Shown in pieces: positions 24,766 to 33,844 of a stretch of DNA of 56,892 nucleotides. Numbering within the stretch: position 1 is the stretch's first letter; the number at the start of each line of letters is the position of its first letter. Position numbers and translations under genes: made by a program. Below the pieces are notes generated by a model. That model was not told the DNA's origin, did not search any database, and was given only the letters and a program-made list of their open reading frames with translations. Location: NCBI GenBank assembly GCA_964644525.1, contig CAZXWC010000003.1, positions 1-56,892 of the forward strand, given 5' to 3'. This DNA is from BM714 sp964644525 (GTDB lineage: Bacteria > Bacillota > Clostridia > Peptostreptococcales > BM714).

Positions 24766-27700
24766 ATGAAATCAAGATTTTTAAGCTTTTTAATCATCAT
24801 CGCAATGCTATTCGGCATGGTGCCCAATGTTGGAATGGTCACTGCATTCGGCCAGCCTGCGCCGGCACAAACAGTGGATGATTTGGCGCTCCAGGCGGTC
24901 AGGAACATATATGAAAAATATCAGGGCGGAGCCGCGGTTGACGGGGCAGGATACACAAGCTTCGATTCATATTATGGTACAGTCTTGATAGATGCGGGAA
25001 TAGACCTTTCCACATGGGAGAGAAACGGTACAAACCTTAAAGATGAATTTTTGGCTTTGATAGATGAAACGGTTTTAAACCTTGAGGGCAAGACCAGCAA
25101 GCGAATAGCCCAGGATTATTTTCTTGCCCAAAAGCTTGGACAAACAACGAGGTCGGAGGTATTGCTTGACGCTTTAGTAGATGCACAGACCAGCGCGGGT
25201 GCCTTGTCATCAAACTTTTATGGTGATGCGCCAGCCTATGATATTTTGGGAGAAGCCGGCGCAACAGACGGCTTCGACAAGGCGGTTGCAGTTTCATATA
25301 TAAACGGCCGGCAAGGAAGCGACGGATGCATAGCGTGGGATTTTACTGCCACAGCCCAGGCCGCAAGGGCTTTAAAATATCTTGATGAAACGCAGGCAAG
25401 CATAGCAAGTGCTTCGGCATGGCTTCAGACCAAGCAGCTTGGGGACGGGAGTTACAGTGTCCATCATGCAGGATATACATGGGATGGTGTTGACTATCCT
25501 TCATACTACGAAGATTTTTTGATTGATACTGCAGAGATGTTAAAGTTTATGACCCTTGCAGATTCCGATTGGGTGACAACAACATCAGAGGGGGCTGCGG
25601 CAGCAGACTATTTGGTCAATGAAGCTTTAAACGACGATGGAACATTTGGCACATCAAAAAACTTGATGGATGATGTATGGGCTCTTGAGGCTTATATCAA
25701 CCTGGGCGCAAATATCTCAATTGATGCAGAAGTGGATTTGACTATAAACGAGAGAAAAACAAGATTGGACAAAGGAGAGCAGTGCGTATTTACGCTTAAT
25801 GGCTTCATTATGAATGGAAATTCTGATGGCGTTTCAGCTTCAAATGCTTCGTGGTCAGTTAGCAACTCCTCAAAGGCTGCCATAGATTCAAATGGAGTCT
25901 TGACAGCTATAGATGTTGGTGAAGTTACGGTTACGGCAACATATGAGGGCATAAGCGACTCCGTGGTTGTTGAAGTATATTCTCTGAATGACCTTGCGCT
26001 CCAGGCGGTCAGGAACATATATGAAAAATACCAGGATGGACTTGCGGTAGGCGAGCCCGAGACGCAATGGGGGGCGTACATGTCTTCCTCAGATTGCAAG
26101 GCTATTATTGATGCGGGTATTGACATATCCACTTGGGAGAGAAACGGAACAAATTTAAAAGAAGAGATCGAGGCACACATTGAAGGTGCAAGCGGAAGGG
26201 ATGCAAAACAGCTTGCGCAGGATTATCTGTATCTTGATGCAGCAGGTGAAACAACATCGGCATCTGCCGTCTTGGATATGATCAAGGCCATGCAGACAAG
26301 CACAGGAGCACTTTCTGAAAGCATGTATGCTGATGCAACGGCATTCGACATGCTTGGAGAGGCCGGCGTTTTCAATTTTGCCGATGCCTTAAACAATGCC
26401 AGCGCTGAAAACTATCTGGAAGGCGCACAAGGTTCGGACGGATCGTGGGCATGGGGGGATTTTGCATCAACCGCACAGATTGCCAGAGCCTTGAAGCTTC
26501 TTGATCCGGACAGCGAATCTGTAACCTCGGCAGCCGCATGGCTTGGAAAAAAACAGCTTGAAAACGGAAGCTACAACAATTCATCCGTTTATGACGGTGT
26601 GACCTATTGGGACGATGCTTTGGTCGATACCGCGGAGATGCTCCTCGTGATGACGGCAATTGATTCGGATTGGGCATCGACTACTTCAGAGGGCGCTGCC
26701 GCGCTGGACTACCTTGGAACGGATGCATGGAATGATGATGGCACATTCGGAGGGTACAAAAATCTTGCGGATGATGTATATGCGCTCAAGTCTTTTATGA
26801 AAATGGGAGCAACAACAAGCGGCGCATCTGTTATCGGAATAACTATAGACGCTGACGATTCAAATATTTATGAGGACGGAGACACCAGCACCTTCACGGC
26901 GACAAAGCACCTGTTTGATGGAACGACCCAGAGCGCTTCGGCTTCGGATTTGGACTGGTCTGTGGATGAATCGTCAAAAGCCTCTGTTTCAGATGGTGTG
27001 CTTTCAGCAAGCTCGGCGGGAGATGTTGTTGTTACTGCAAACCTTGACGGGATGACAAACTCTGAGAGCATTACGATATACTCACTTGACGATTTGGCAA
27101 TGCAGGCGGTTCAGAATGCATATGACAGGTATCAAGATGGTGCTTTGGTTGATGGCGCATATGGTAATTTTGACTCTTACCACGGCGCTGTGCTTGTTGA
27201 TGCAGGCATAGACCTTTCAACATGGGAAAGGAATGATACCAACCTTAGAGCCGAAATGATAGACCTGATTGACGCATCGATTGCCAGCCCGAGCGATATG
27301 AGCAGCAAGCGGATCGCGCAGGATTATTTCCTTGCCCAAAAGATTGGGGATACGGCAAGAGCTGAGGCTCTTCTGAATGTATTGAAAGGGAATCAAACAA
27401 TCGAAGGGGCATTGTCTTCAAACTATCTTGGGGATGCCAATGCGTTTGACTTGCTCAGAGAAGCAGGGGATTTAAACAAAGTTTCAACGACAAGCGCCAT
27501 AGATTATATCAAGGCAAACCAAAATCAGGAAGAGTATACATGGGGTTATGCGTATTTGGGTTGGAATTCCGATTTCATGGGGACAGCGCAATCGGTGAGA
27601 AATCTGATAGAGCTTGAACCGGAATCAACAGCGGTTACATCGGGCGTGGCATGGCTTCAATCAAAACAAACAATAGAAGGATCATTTTTAAACGGAGCTT

Positions 27701-29835
27701 GGGATGATCCATTAATCGATACTGCCGAGATGCTAAAAACAATGACGCTTATGGATCCGGACTGGGAGAGTGCCACCACCGAGGGGACCATTGCGGTCGA
27801 ATATCTTTGTATGGATGCTTTGAACGAAGATGGAACCTTCGGGACGAGCGGCAACCTGGCGGACGATATATGGGCTATTGAAGCTTACTTAAGCCTTGGC
27901 GCCGAGCTTGACCTGGGACTTTCAGTTTCACCTGCAGACAGCTCGATTACCGAGAACAACACAAAGCAGTATTCAGCTTCTGTAATAGGACTTAGCGGCA
28001 CGGAGAATGTGACGGAGTCGGTCGAATGGTCCGTAAGCGACAATTCAAAGGCAAGCATTGATTCAAATGGTTTGTTGACGGCCAAAAACCCGGGAGTTGT
28101 TACTGTTCGCGCTTCATACAACGGGCTTGTAGGCCAAACAGAACTTACAATAAGCAATTACGAGGCTCCTATGGACAGGGCCTATGTAACGGTCAAGGGG
28201 TACGGGGAAACTATACTTCCGAGAACTTCGGTAACCATAGGACGCGGAGACAGCGTGCTTGATGTTACAAAGGATATTTTGGACTCAAGAAATATTTCAT
28301 ACACAGCTTCAGGCGGATATGTGAGCGAGATAGACGGAATAAAGGAAAAAGATTACGGCGCCCAAAGCGGATGGATGGTTTTGATAAACGGTGATGCGCC
28401 ACCAAGCAGTACGGACAATGTTTCCGCAGAAAATGGCGACAATATCTATTGGTTCTATACATCGGACTGGACTGAGGAAGAAGGCGCATTCGCGGGAGAA
28501 ATAGAAGAAACGGAAGTTTTGGCGGATGATCTGCTTGCCGACGAAGATTCCACCCTCGAGGAGATAGATGCCGCCTTCGACGCGCTCATGGAAGAAGAGG
28601 GCGAGGATGCTGCAGACACTCTGATTCTCCTTGCGGAATCGGCAATAAAAAAATCCGGCCAGGTTTCATTAGAAATGGATGGAAATGAGCCTGCGGACAT
28701 GGACGCATCCGACCTTGAGGTTTTGTCGGAGGCGGCTGTGGACAAGGCTTCGGATTTAAGCGACGAATTTGAGGAAGAAGGCATAGCTCTGGACAAAGCC
28801 CTCGAAAGCAGGGTTTTCATAAGGGCGGAAGAGGACGAGGATGCTGCCTCTGTTGAATTCGAAGCGGGAGCTTTGGCAAGAGCCTTTGATGCGAACCTTG
28901 ACCAGGTGGCTGTAGCTACACCGTGGGCGGAGATCGAACTCGGCGCTGACACTCTAAGCGACGAGGACGTGGACAAGGAGGTTTTGCTTGAGGTCAAGCC
29001 GGCTGACGATTCCGATTTGCCGGAAGGCGCGGATGTTCCCGATGGCTCTACTGTAATCGACATGAATCTGTTTGTTGGCGGAGAAAAGGTAAGCAATTTC
29101 AAGGGAAGCATGACGGTTTCGATTCCGGTCGAATACGATGGGGACAATGAGGCGGCGCTTACGGTATACTGGCTTCAGGACGACGGCAGCGTCGTACCTG
29201 TTGGAGGCGCATACAACGAGGAAAGCGGAATGATTGTTTTTGAGACAAATCACTTCAGCAAGTATTTTGCCGATGAATCCCATGTTTCATTTGATGATAT
29301 GGAACTTGCGGCATGGGCGGAAGAACAAGTGTCGGCAATGGCAGGAAAGGGCTTCGTAAATGGAAGGGGTCCTGGCCAATTCGATCCTTCAAACGATATA
29401 AGAAGAGCGGAATTCGTTGCGATAGTCACAAGGATGCTGAGCCTAGAGGCTTCATATGACTATACGGCGGAATTTGCAGATGTTTCTGATTCGGACTGGT
29501 TCGCCGCTTCTGTTGCCGCAGCAAGCGAGGCGGGACTGATGAACGGAAAGGGCGGGGGAATGTTCGACCCAAATGGAAAGATAACACGTCAGGAGCAGGC
29601 TGTTGTGCTTGCCAATATTTTGCAAAACTATGGGTATTTTGCAGGATCGACAGACTTGAAAAATGTGTTTGAGGATGCGACTGACATAGCCTATTGGGCT
29701 GAAGATGGAGCAATATGCGCAGTGCATCATGGCCTGATCAATGGAATGGACGGTCGGTTTGCCCCGAATGAAAAAGCTACTAGAGCCCAATCGGCTGTAA
29801 TGCTTTACAGGCTTTATGCAAAGATAATTAAGTAG
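24766..29835 (+). CDS. Giant SLH surface protein with three toroid-Ig modules and DUF4430 (1689 aa)
   Basis: Signal peptide, then three copies of a module of about 370 residues starting near 41, 411 and 778. Each has an alpha/alpha prenyltransferase-like part (DLALQAVRNIYEKYQ, LSTWERNGTNL, AQDYFLAQKLG, TAEMLKFMTLADSDW, DDVWALEAYINLGA) and a Big2-like Ig domain (SWSVSNSSKAAIDSNGVLTA). Residues about 1136-1245 form DUF4430 (GDSVLDVTKDIL, SGWMVLINGD), followed by an acidic helical region, a beta-rich domain (about 1340-1500) and three SLH repeats to the C-terminus. Toroid plus DUF4430 is the transcobalamin layout. It starts 24 bp after the previous gene and shares its message, suggesting a cell-wall corrinoid trap. 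No enzymatic motif was seen. Confidence 0.88.
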   Translation: MKSRFLSFLIIIAMLFGMVPNVGMVTAFGQPAPAQTVDDLALQAVRNIYEKYQGGAAVDGAGYTSFDSYYGTVLIDAGIDLSTWERNGTNLKDEFLALIDETVLNLEGKTSKRIAQDYFLAQKLGQTTRSEVLLDALVDAQTSAGALSSNFYGDAPAYDILGEAGATDGFDKAVAVSYINGRQGSDGCIAWDFTATAQAARALKYLDETQASIASASAWLQTKQLGDGSYSVHHAGYTWDGVDYPSYYEDFLIDTAEMLKFMTLADSDWVTTTSEGAAAADYLVNEALNDDGTFGTSKNLMDDVWALEAYINLGANISIDAEVDLTINERKTRLDKGEQCVFTLNGFIMNGNSDGVSASNASWSVSNSSKAAIDSNGVLTAIDVGEVTVTATYEGISDSVVVEVYSLNDLALQAVRNIYEKYQDGLAVGEPETQWGAYMSSSDCKAIIDAGIDISTWERNGTNLKEEIEAHIEGASGRDAKQLAQDYLYLDAAGETTSASAVLDMIKAMQTSTGALSESMYADATAFDMLGEAGVFNFADALNNASAENYLEGAQGSDGSWAWGDFASTAQIARALKLLDPDSESVTSAAAWLGKKQLENGSYNNSSVYDGVTYWDDALVDTAEMLLVMTAIDSDWASTTSEGAAALDYLGTDAWNDDGTFGGYKNLADDVYALKSFMKMGATTSGASVIGITIDADDSNIYEDGDTSTFTATKHLFDGTTQSASASDLDWSVDESSKASVSDGVLSASSAGDVVVTANLDGMTNSESITIYSLDDLAMQAVQNAYDRYQDGALVDGAYGNFDSYHGAVLVDAGIDLSTWERNDTNLRAEMIDLIDASIASPSDMSSKRIAQDYFLAQKIGDTARAEALLNVLKGNQTIEGALSSNYLGDANAFDLLREAGDLNKVSTTSAIDYIKANQNQEEYTWGYAYLGWNSDFMGTAQSVRNLIELEPESTAVTSGVAWLQSKQTIEGSFLNGAWDDPLIDTAEMLKTMTLMDPDWESATTEGTIAVEYLCMDALNEDGTFGTSGNLADDIWAIEAYLSLGAELDLGLSVSPADSSITENNTKQYSASVIGLSGTENVTESVEWSVSDNSKASIDSNGLLTAKNPGVVTVRASYNGLVGQTELTISNYEAPMDRAYVTVKGYGETILPRTSVTIGRGDSVLDVTKDILDSRNISYTASGGYVSEIDGIKEKDYGAQSGWMVLINGDAPPSSTDNVSAENGDNIYWFYTSDWTEEEGAFAGEIEETEVLADDLLADEDSTLEEIDAAFDALMEEEGEDAADTLILLAESAIKKSGQVSLEMDGNEPADMDASDLEVLSEAAVDKASDLSDEFEEEGIALDKALESRVFIRAEEDEDAASVEFEAGALARAFDANLDQVAVATPWAEIELGADTLSDEDVDKEVLLEVKPADDSDLPEGADVPDGSTVIDMNLFVGGEKVSNFKGSMTVSIPVEYDGDNEAALTVYWLQDDGSVVPVGGAYNEESGMIVFETNHFSKYFADESHVSFDDMELAAWAEEQVSAMAGKGFVNGRGPGQFDPSNDIRRAEFVAIVTRMLSLEASYDYTAEFADVSDSDWFAASVAAASEAGLMNGKGGGMFDPNGKITRQEQAVVLANILQNYGYFAGSTDLKNVFEDATDIAYWAEDGAICAVHHGLINGMDGRFAPNEKATRAQSAVMLYRLYAKIIK
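24886..26030 (+). repeat. Exact 35-bp repeat marking duplicated modules
   Basis: The 35 bp beginning GCGCTCCAGGCGGTCAGG occur identically at 24886-24920 and 25996-26030, 1110 bp apart and in the same codon phase. A diverged third copy begins near 27097. Nucleotide identity implies recent duplication or gene conversion between modules 1 and 2. Confidence 0.9.
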
Positions 29836-29889
29836 GAACAGTCAAAATGAATTAATGCAATTTGCTTATATTCAATAGTAAATGACTAT

Positions 29890-29921
29890 AATAACGGCCC
29901 TGGTTCTTCGGGGCCGTTATT
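29890..29921 (+). terminator. Terminator of the B12 operon
   Basis: AATAACGGCCC and GGGCCGTTATT form an 11-bp perfect stem with a 10-nt loop, followed by ATTATC. The tail is short of T, but position and GC stem fit. Confidence 0.75.
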
Positions 29922-30051
29922 ATTATCAGTATTAATGTATAAATAAAGCAAAAAGTGGTATTATTAAAACATATACAGATTGGTACTTTCCGTTTGTCAA
30001 GGGGGACAAGAGGATTGGAAATATTATTTGCGGTGAAATTGAGGCCATCTG

Positions 30052-31080
30052 ATGAATGAAAAAAGATATGGAAGCAACAAGTTTACAAAAACTTTTTTTC
30101 TGCTGTCGCTATTTGTGGGAATTGCAAGTGTATTTCTTTTGGATTTCTATTTTGAGGAATCCATGCCGAATTATGTACAATTATCATACTACAAGTATTT
30201 TGTGATTGTTGTAATAATGTTATGCCTTGTAATCGGATGCAATAAAAAAAACCGAATTATTTTTAACAAGATTGCCATAGTAATAATTGAAACTCTTCTT
30301 GTCACTTTTATGTACATGACGGTAATCAACGACTTTGACGGCAAAATTTTTCTTGTATCCATAATTGCCTTAATTGTGGTGATTCCGTTTCTCACTATAA
30401 GGATGGTTTCTGTTGCAACCATTCTTTTTTGGACGGCGGCAACTGTTGTATTCTATTTGAGAACTTTAAACCCTGGAATTGAGTTGCCGGTATTTTTGTT
30501 TTTCACGATTTTCCCGCCGATTCTTATTCTGGTAATAAGTTTGGAAAAGACAAAAATGGCGATGGAAATGAAAAAAATGGCTATGTACGATCAGTTGACG
30601 GATATACCAAACAGAGAGTATACAAAACAACTGGTTGAGGAAAAAATACAAGGTGGGCATCCTTTTGGATTTTTGTTTATAGACTTGGACAACTTTAAGG
30701 AGATAAATGATAAATACGGACATACTGAAGGGGATCGTATATTGAAAAGTGTTGCATCTTCATTCAAAAGGGATGTGCGTGAAAATGACTTGGTGGGCAG
30801 ATTGTGCGGCGATGAATTTCTTATAATGCTTATGAATTGCGAGGACAGAAAAGGGGTTGAAAATGTTTTTGAAAGAATTTCCACTGGATTCGATGTAAAG
30901 ATAAGAAACGAGTATATTACTTATTCTGTTGGGGCTGTTATGTTTCCCGGTGATGCATCTGACTATAGGGAAATACTTAAAAAATCAGATATTGCCATGT
31001 ACAAGTCGAAGGCAAAGGGGAAAAACCAACTCTGTTTTTATGATGATGATTGTGATTATTATTTGTATGTGAAAGATTAG
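30052..31080 (+). CDS. Membrane-bound diguanylate cyclase, GGDEF domain (342 aa)
   Basis: N-terminal half with about six hydrophobic helices (to residue 170), then a GGDEF domain starting MYDQLTDIPNREY. The active-site loop reads GRLCGDEF, so the first glycine of GGDEF is a cysteine. REND five residues upstream is an intact RxxD inhibitory site. FIDLDNFKEINDKYGH supplies the metal-binding aspartate. Most likely it makes cyclic di-GMP; variants at the first glycine are often still active. The ribosome binding site is weak (TTGAGG). It is probably monocistronic or co-transcribed with the next gene 20 bp on. Confidence 0.88.
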   Translation: MNEKRYGSNKFTKTFFLLSLFVGIASVFLLDFYFEESMPNYVQLSYYKYFVIVVIMLCLVIGCNKKNRIIFNKIAIVIIETLLVTFMYMTVINDFDGKIFLVSIIALIVVIPFLTIRMVSVATILFWTAATVVFYLRTLNPGIELPVFLFFTIFPPILILVISLEKTKMAMEMKKMAMYDQLTDIPNREYTKQLVEEKIQGGHPFGFLFIDLDNFKEINDKYGHTEGDRILKSVASSFKRDVRENDLVGRLCGDEFLIMLMNCEDRKGVENVFERISTGFDVKIRNEYITYSVGAVMFPGDASDYREILKKSDIAMYKSKAKGKNQLCFYDDDCDYYLYVKD

Positions 31081-31100
31081 GATGCCTAGGAGGGACATGT

Positions 31101-32051
31101 ATGGGAGACGGTTTGAAAGGTTATACCCTTGTGCTTTTTTCGGCTTTTCTTTGGGCGACTACGGGAGTGTTCGGAGGACTTCTTCTCGATGCCGGCCTTT
31201 CATCAAGACAGGTTGTATTTTTAAGGATGTTTGGGTCTTCATCGATTCTTTTTTTGATTTTTGTGTTCTTCAAGCCCTCCAATTTCAAGATAGACAGGAA
31301 AGGGATTTTATTAACTATGATTTTTGGCCTTCTTGGGCAGGCCACATTAAACTGGTTTTATTTTGAGACTCTCAGGTTGACATCGGTCTCCACAATTACC
31401 GTATTCCTCTACACTTCGCCAGCATTCATAGCCGTAATGGCATATTTCATTTTTGGAGAAATTTTTGATTGGGGGAAGGGAATCGCCTTGATTTTAAGTT
31501 TCGGGGGATGTCTTCTTGTAAGCACTGGAGGCGACTTGGGCAACCTTGCTTTGAATTTGCGGGGTATATTGAATGGATTGGGAGCAGGTGTAACTTTTGC
31601 TGTTTTTCAAATCTTGTGCAAATATTTGTCTGACGACTATAACGAATTTACAATTATATTTTACGCTATGGTTTTCGGTTGGGTGTTTTTTCTGCCATTT
31701 TCGCAAATCGGCGACATATTGACCATGGAATGGTCCGCTGGAATGATGGGTATCGCTATTATGCATTGGATTATTCCAACGGTCATTGGGTACAGCATAT
31801 ATATAAAGGCATATACATACGGCATAGAATCTTCCAAGGCGGGTATTCTGGCTTCAATGGAAGTGGTATTCGCAGCAGTTCTTTCTTTTGCTTTTTTCGG
31901 GGAAATTATGGGATTTGTAAAAGTTATCGGGATTTTGCTGGTGATGAGCGGGGTATCGGTCTTTGCCGTAAAAGCAAAAGTGGGAAAATCGGGAATAATC
32001 CAAGAACCTCCCGGTATAAGCGAAGCTAAAAATTCAAGGAGGGTAAAATGA
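31101..32051 (+). CDS. EamA/DMT-family transporter (316 aa)
   Basis: Ten hydrophobic helices in two EamA repeats (first LFSAFLWATTGVFGG, second LGAGVTFAVFQILCKYL), the drug/metabolite transporter fold. Members export amino acids or small metabolites; the substrate is not visible. ATG at 31101 follows AGGAGG with 8-bp spacing. Its stop overlaps the flavodoxin-domain gene as ATGA. No relation in function to the neighbours is evident. Confidence 0.9.
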   Translation: MGDGLKGYTLVLFSAFLWATTGVFGGLLLDAGLSSRQVVFLRMFGSSSILFLIFVFFKPSNFKIDRKGILLTMIFGLLGQATLNWFYFETLRLTSVSTITVFLYTSPAFIAVMAYFIFGEIFDWGKGIALILSFGGCLLVSTGGDLGNLALNLRGILNGLGAGVTFAVFQILCKYLSDDYNEFTIIFYAMVFGWVFFLPFSQIGDILTMEWSAGMMGIAIMHWIIPTVIGYSIYIKAYTYGIESSKAGILASMEVVFAAVLSFAFFGEIMGFVKVIGILLVMSGVSVFAVKAKVGKSGIIQEPPGISEAKNSRRVK

Positions 32052-32524
32052 ATACTTTGATTGTTTATGCAACAAAACACGGGGCTACCGAAAGGGCTGC
32101 TAAAAAGCTTTCGGAGAAACTGAACGGAAATGTCGACTGTTTTAATCTGAAAAAAAATATTCCGGAATCCATGGATGGATACGAAAGGGTCGTGTTGGGC
32201 ACCTCTGTATATGCGGGAAAGCTGCATAAGGAGTTTGTTGAATTTATCAAAAAAAACGAAGAAAAGCTCAAGAAAAAGGAATATGCATTTTTTGTATGCT
32301 GTGGATTTGAAACTAAAGCCGAGACTTATCTTAGGGAAAACTTTTCGGATGAAATTGTTGACGGAGCATTGTTTGTAAAATATTTCGGCCAGGAGATAGT
32401 TTGGAAAAAAATGAAGTTGTACGAGCGTGCCGCAATGATAATGGTTGCAAAGGTAAAGAAGGATGTTCACGATATAAGGGACAAAGAAATCGAAGAAGCC
32501 GCTGAAATCCTTGATGCGGTATAA
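32048..32524 (+). CDS. Flavodoxin-domain protein, HemG-like (158 aa)
   Basis: Begins LIVYATKHGATERAAKKL, the FMN-phosphate loop of the flavodoxin fold, followed by VVLGTSVYAGKLHKEFVEF, similar to the flavodoxin_5 group that includes HemG-type protoporphyrinogen oxidase. The internal Cys pair FVCCGF aligns with a segment of that group. It is more likely an FMN electron carrier than a haem enzyme in this anaerobe. Translationally coupled to the EamA gene. The 227-bp spacer after it contains only the murI promoter that I could recognise. Confidence 0.85.
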   Translation: MNTLIVYATKHGATERAAKKLSEKLNGNVDCFNLKKNIPESMDGYERVVLGTSVYAGKLHKEFVEFIKKNEEKLKKKEYAFFVCCGFETKAETYLRENFSDEIVDGALFVKYFGQEIVWKKMKLYERAAMIMVAKVKKDVHDIRDKEIEEAAEILDAV

Positions 32525-32693
32525 AAAGGTGAGCCGGATTAAAAAGATATGATGCCGGGCGTAATTTGAAAAAATCGAGTATTGATGATACAATCTGATG
32601 GTTGGTTGCAGGCTGATGAAGGGATATGGTTAAACATAAGATTGTCATCAAAATAGCCACTTCCCAATTCTTTGACCTTAACAATGCAACAGC

Positions 32694-32722
32694 TTGACTA
32701 TCGAGGCATACAAAAATATTAT
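32694..32722 (+). promoter_or_regulatory. Sigma-A promoter of murI
   Basis: TTGACT and TATTAT are spaced by 17 bp and lie about 30 bp upstream of the murI start. Confidence 0.65.
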
Positions 32723-32751
32723 CCAGATTAATTAAGAGGGGAGTTGTACAG

Positions 32752-33549
32752 GTGAAACACGGAGATAAAATAGGGATTATAGATTCTGGAATCGGGGGAT
32801 TCACAGTAGTAAAGGAACTAAGGGACTTGTTGCCCAATGAGGGCATAGTTTATGTTGGAGATAATTTGAATTGTCCTTATGGAAATAGAAGCAAGGAAGA
32901 GATTTTGAAGCTAACGTTGGACATGCTTGACTTGTTGGAGGCAAAACAAGTAAAAGTAGCAGGTATTGCCTGCAATACTATTTCAACACTGATTGAAGAC
33001 TATAAAGACAGGTATGATTTTCCAATATTGGATATAATAACACCGACGACGGATTACGTTATTGACAGCAAAATAGATAATATAGGAATATTGGGAACTA
33101 CTTTTACCATAGAGAATGGAACGTATCAAAAAAAGCTTTTAAGTGAGAATGAAAGCATGAAAATTGTTGCTGAACCATCACCCAACTTAGCTGCTTTGAT
33201 TGATAGTTGTGACTTTGATTCGCCGGCTATCAGAAAAGACATTAAGCTTCACCTGGAGAATATGAAAAATGGAAACAAGATTGAACATTTGATATTGGCA
33301 TGTACTCATTATCCAATTGCGGCAGATGTTTTTAAAGATGAAGCGCCAAATTTGGAAATAATAAATCCGGCATATTATCTTGCTGAAAAAATCAAGAAGA
33401 AGTTGAATGACAACAATATGCTTGAAAAAGATAATAAATCAGATGTTGCTATTGAGATATTTACTACAGGGAATGCCGAGATATACAATAAAACAATAAA
33501 AAAACTTGGAATTGATGACAAGTTTTGCATTAACGAGATTAGTATATAA
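32752..33549 (+). CDS. murI: Glutamate racemase (265 aa)
   Basis: Interconverts L- and D-glutamate for peptidoglycan synthesis. The N-terminal IGIIDSGIGGFTVVKEL, then IACNTIS (Cys74) and ILACTHYP (Cys184), provide the two catalytic cysteines of the Asp/Glu racemase family. Start is GTG at 32752 with GAGGGGAG upstream. Monocistronic with its own promoter and a strong hairpin behind it. An aspartate-specific racemase is less likely, because the ACNT and CTHYP motifs and the GDNLNCPYG segment are those of MurI. Confidence 0.9.
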   Translation: MKHGDKIGIIDSGIGGFTVVKELRDLLPNEGIVYVGDNLNCPYGNRSKEEILKLTLDMLDLLEAKQVKVAGIACNTISTLIEDYKDRYDFPILDIITPTTDYVIDSKIDNIGILGTTFTIENGTYQKKLLSENESMKIVAEPSPNLAALIDSCDFDSPAIRKDIKLHLENMKNGNKIEHLILACTHYPIAADVFKDEAPNLEIINPAYYLAEKIKKKLNDNNMLEKDNKSDVAIEIFTTGNAEIYNKTIKKLGIDDKFCINEISI

Positions 33550-33622
33550 TTAATTGCAAAAGAAAGCAGACAAGAAAAGATAAAAATGATTGTAAAGCGA
33601 AGACAATATAAAAATATTAAAC

Positions 33623-33655
33623 ATATTAAACCCCGGCGACGCCGGGGTTTAATAT
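33623..33655 (+). terminator. Long perfect hairpin after murI
   Basis: A 15-bp perfect stem (ATATTAAACCCCGGC and its complement) with a GAC loop. The final arm ends TTTAATAT, a weak U tract. Confidence 0.8.
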
Positions 33656-33690
33656 ATGCGTCAAAACGAACAATATAGCACTGCATTTTA

Positions 33691-33719
33691 CAAATAGTTC
33701 GCGAAAATTGAACTATTTG
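33691..33719. repeat. Perfect inverted repeat upstream of the amt promoter
   Basis: CAAATAGTTC and GAACTATTTG are exact complements with a 9-bp spacer, ending 41 bp before the -35 box. It may be an activator or repressor site. Confidence 0.55.
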
Positions 33720-33760
33720 TAAATAAATTAAAAAATAATAAAAAATATTTCGGAAAAGCA

Positions 33761-33789
33761 TTGACATATATCCTGAATGGTCATATAAT
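33761..33789 (+). promoter_or_regulatory. Consensus sigma-A promoter of the T-box/amt transcript
   Basis: TTGACA and TATAAT, both perfect consensus hexamers, are spaced by 17 bp. Transcription should begin near 33796. Confidence 0.92.
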
Positions 33790-33844
33790 TCTGAACTATA
33801 TTAAGTATACAAAATACAGAAAAACAAAAAACCAAAAAAACAAA

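Noticed and set aside
24886..27130. Possible CRISPR or satellite repeat
   Set aside because: Repeats are in phase within a coding sequence at about 1.1-kb spacing and reflect duplicated protein modules.
28455..29147. A 230-codon serine-rich minus-strand frame
   Set aside because: The composition arises from the complement of Glu/Ala/Asp-rich codons of the acidic region of the surface protein.
23435..29835. Terpene cyclase or prenyltransferase enzymes
   Set aside because: The toroid repeats are attached to signal peptides, SLH and DUF4430 domains, and no DxDD or zinc-site motif was seen; a binding role fits better.
31661..32593. A 310-codon open frame on the minus strand opposite the EamA and flavodoxin genes
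   Set aside because: It is a shadow of two recognisable genes; the product resembles no family and is rich in Phe and Ile from complementary codons.
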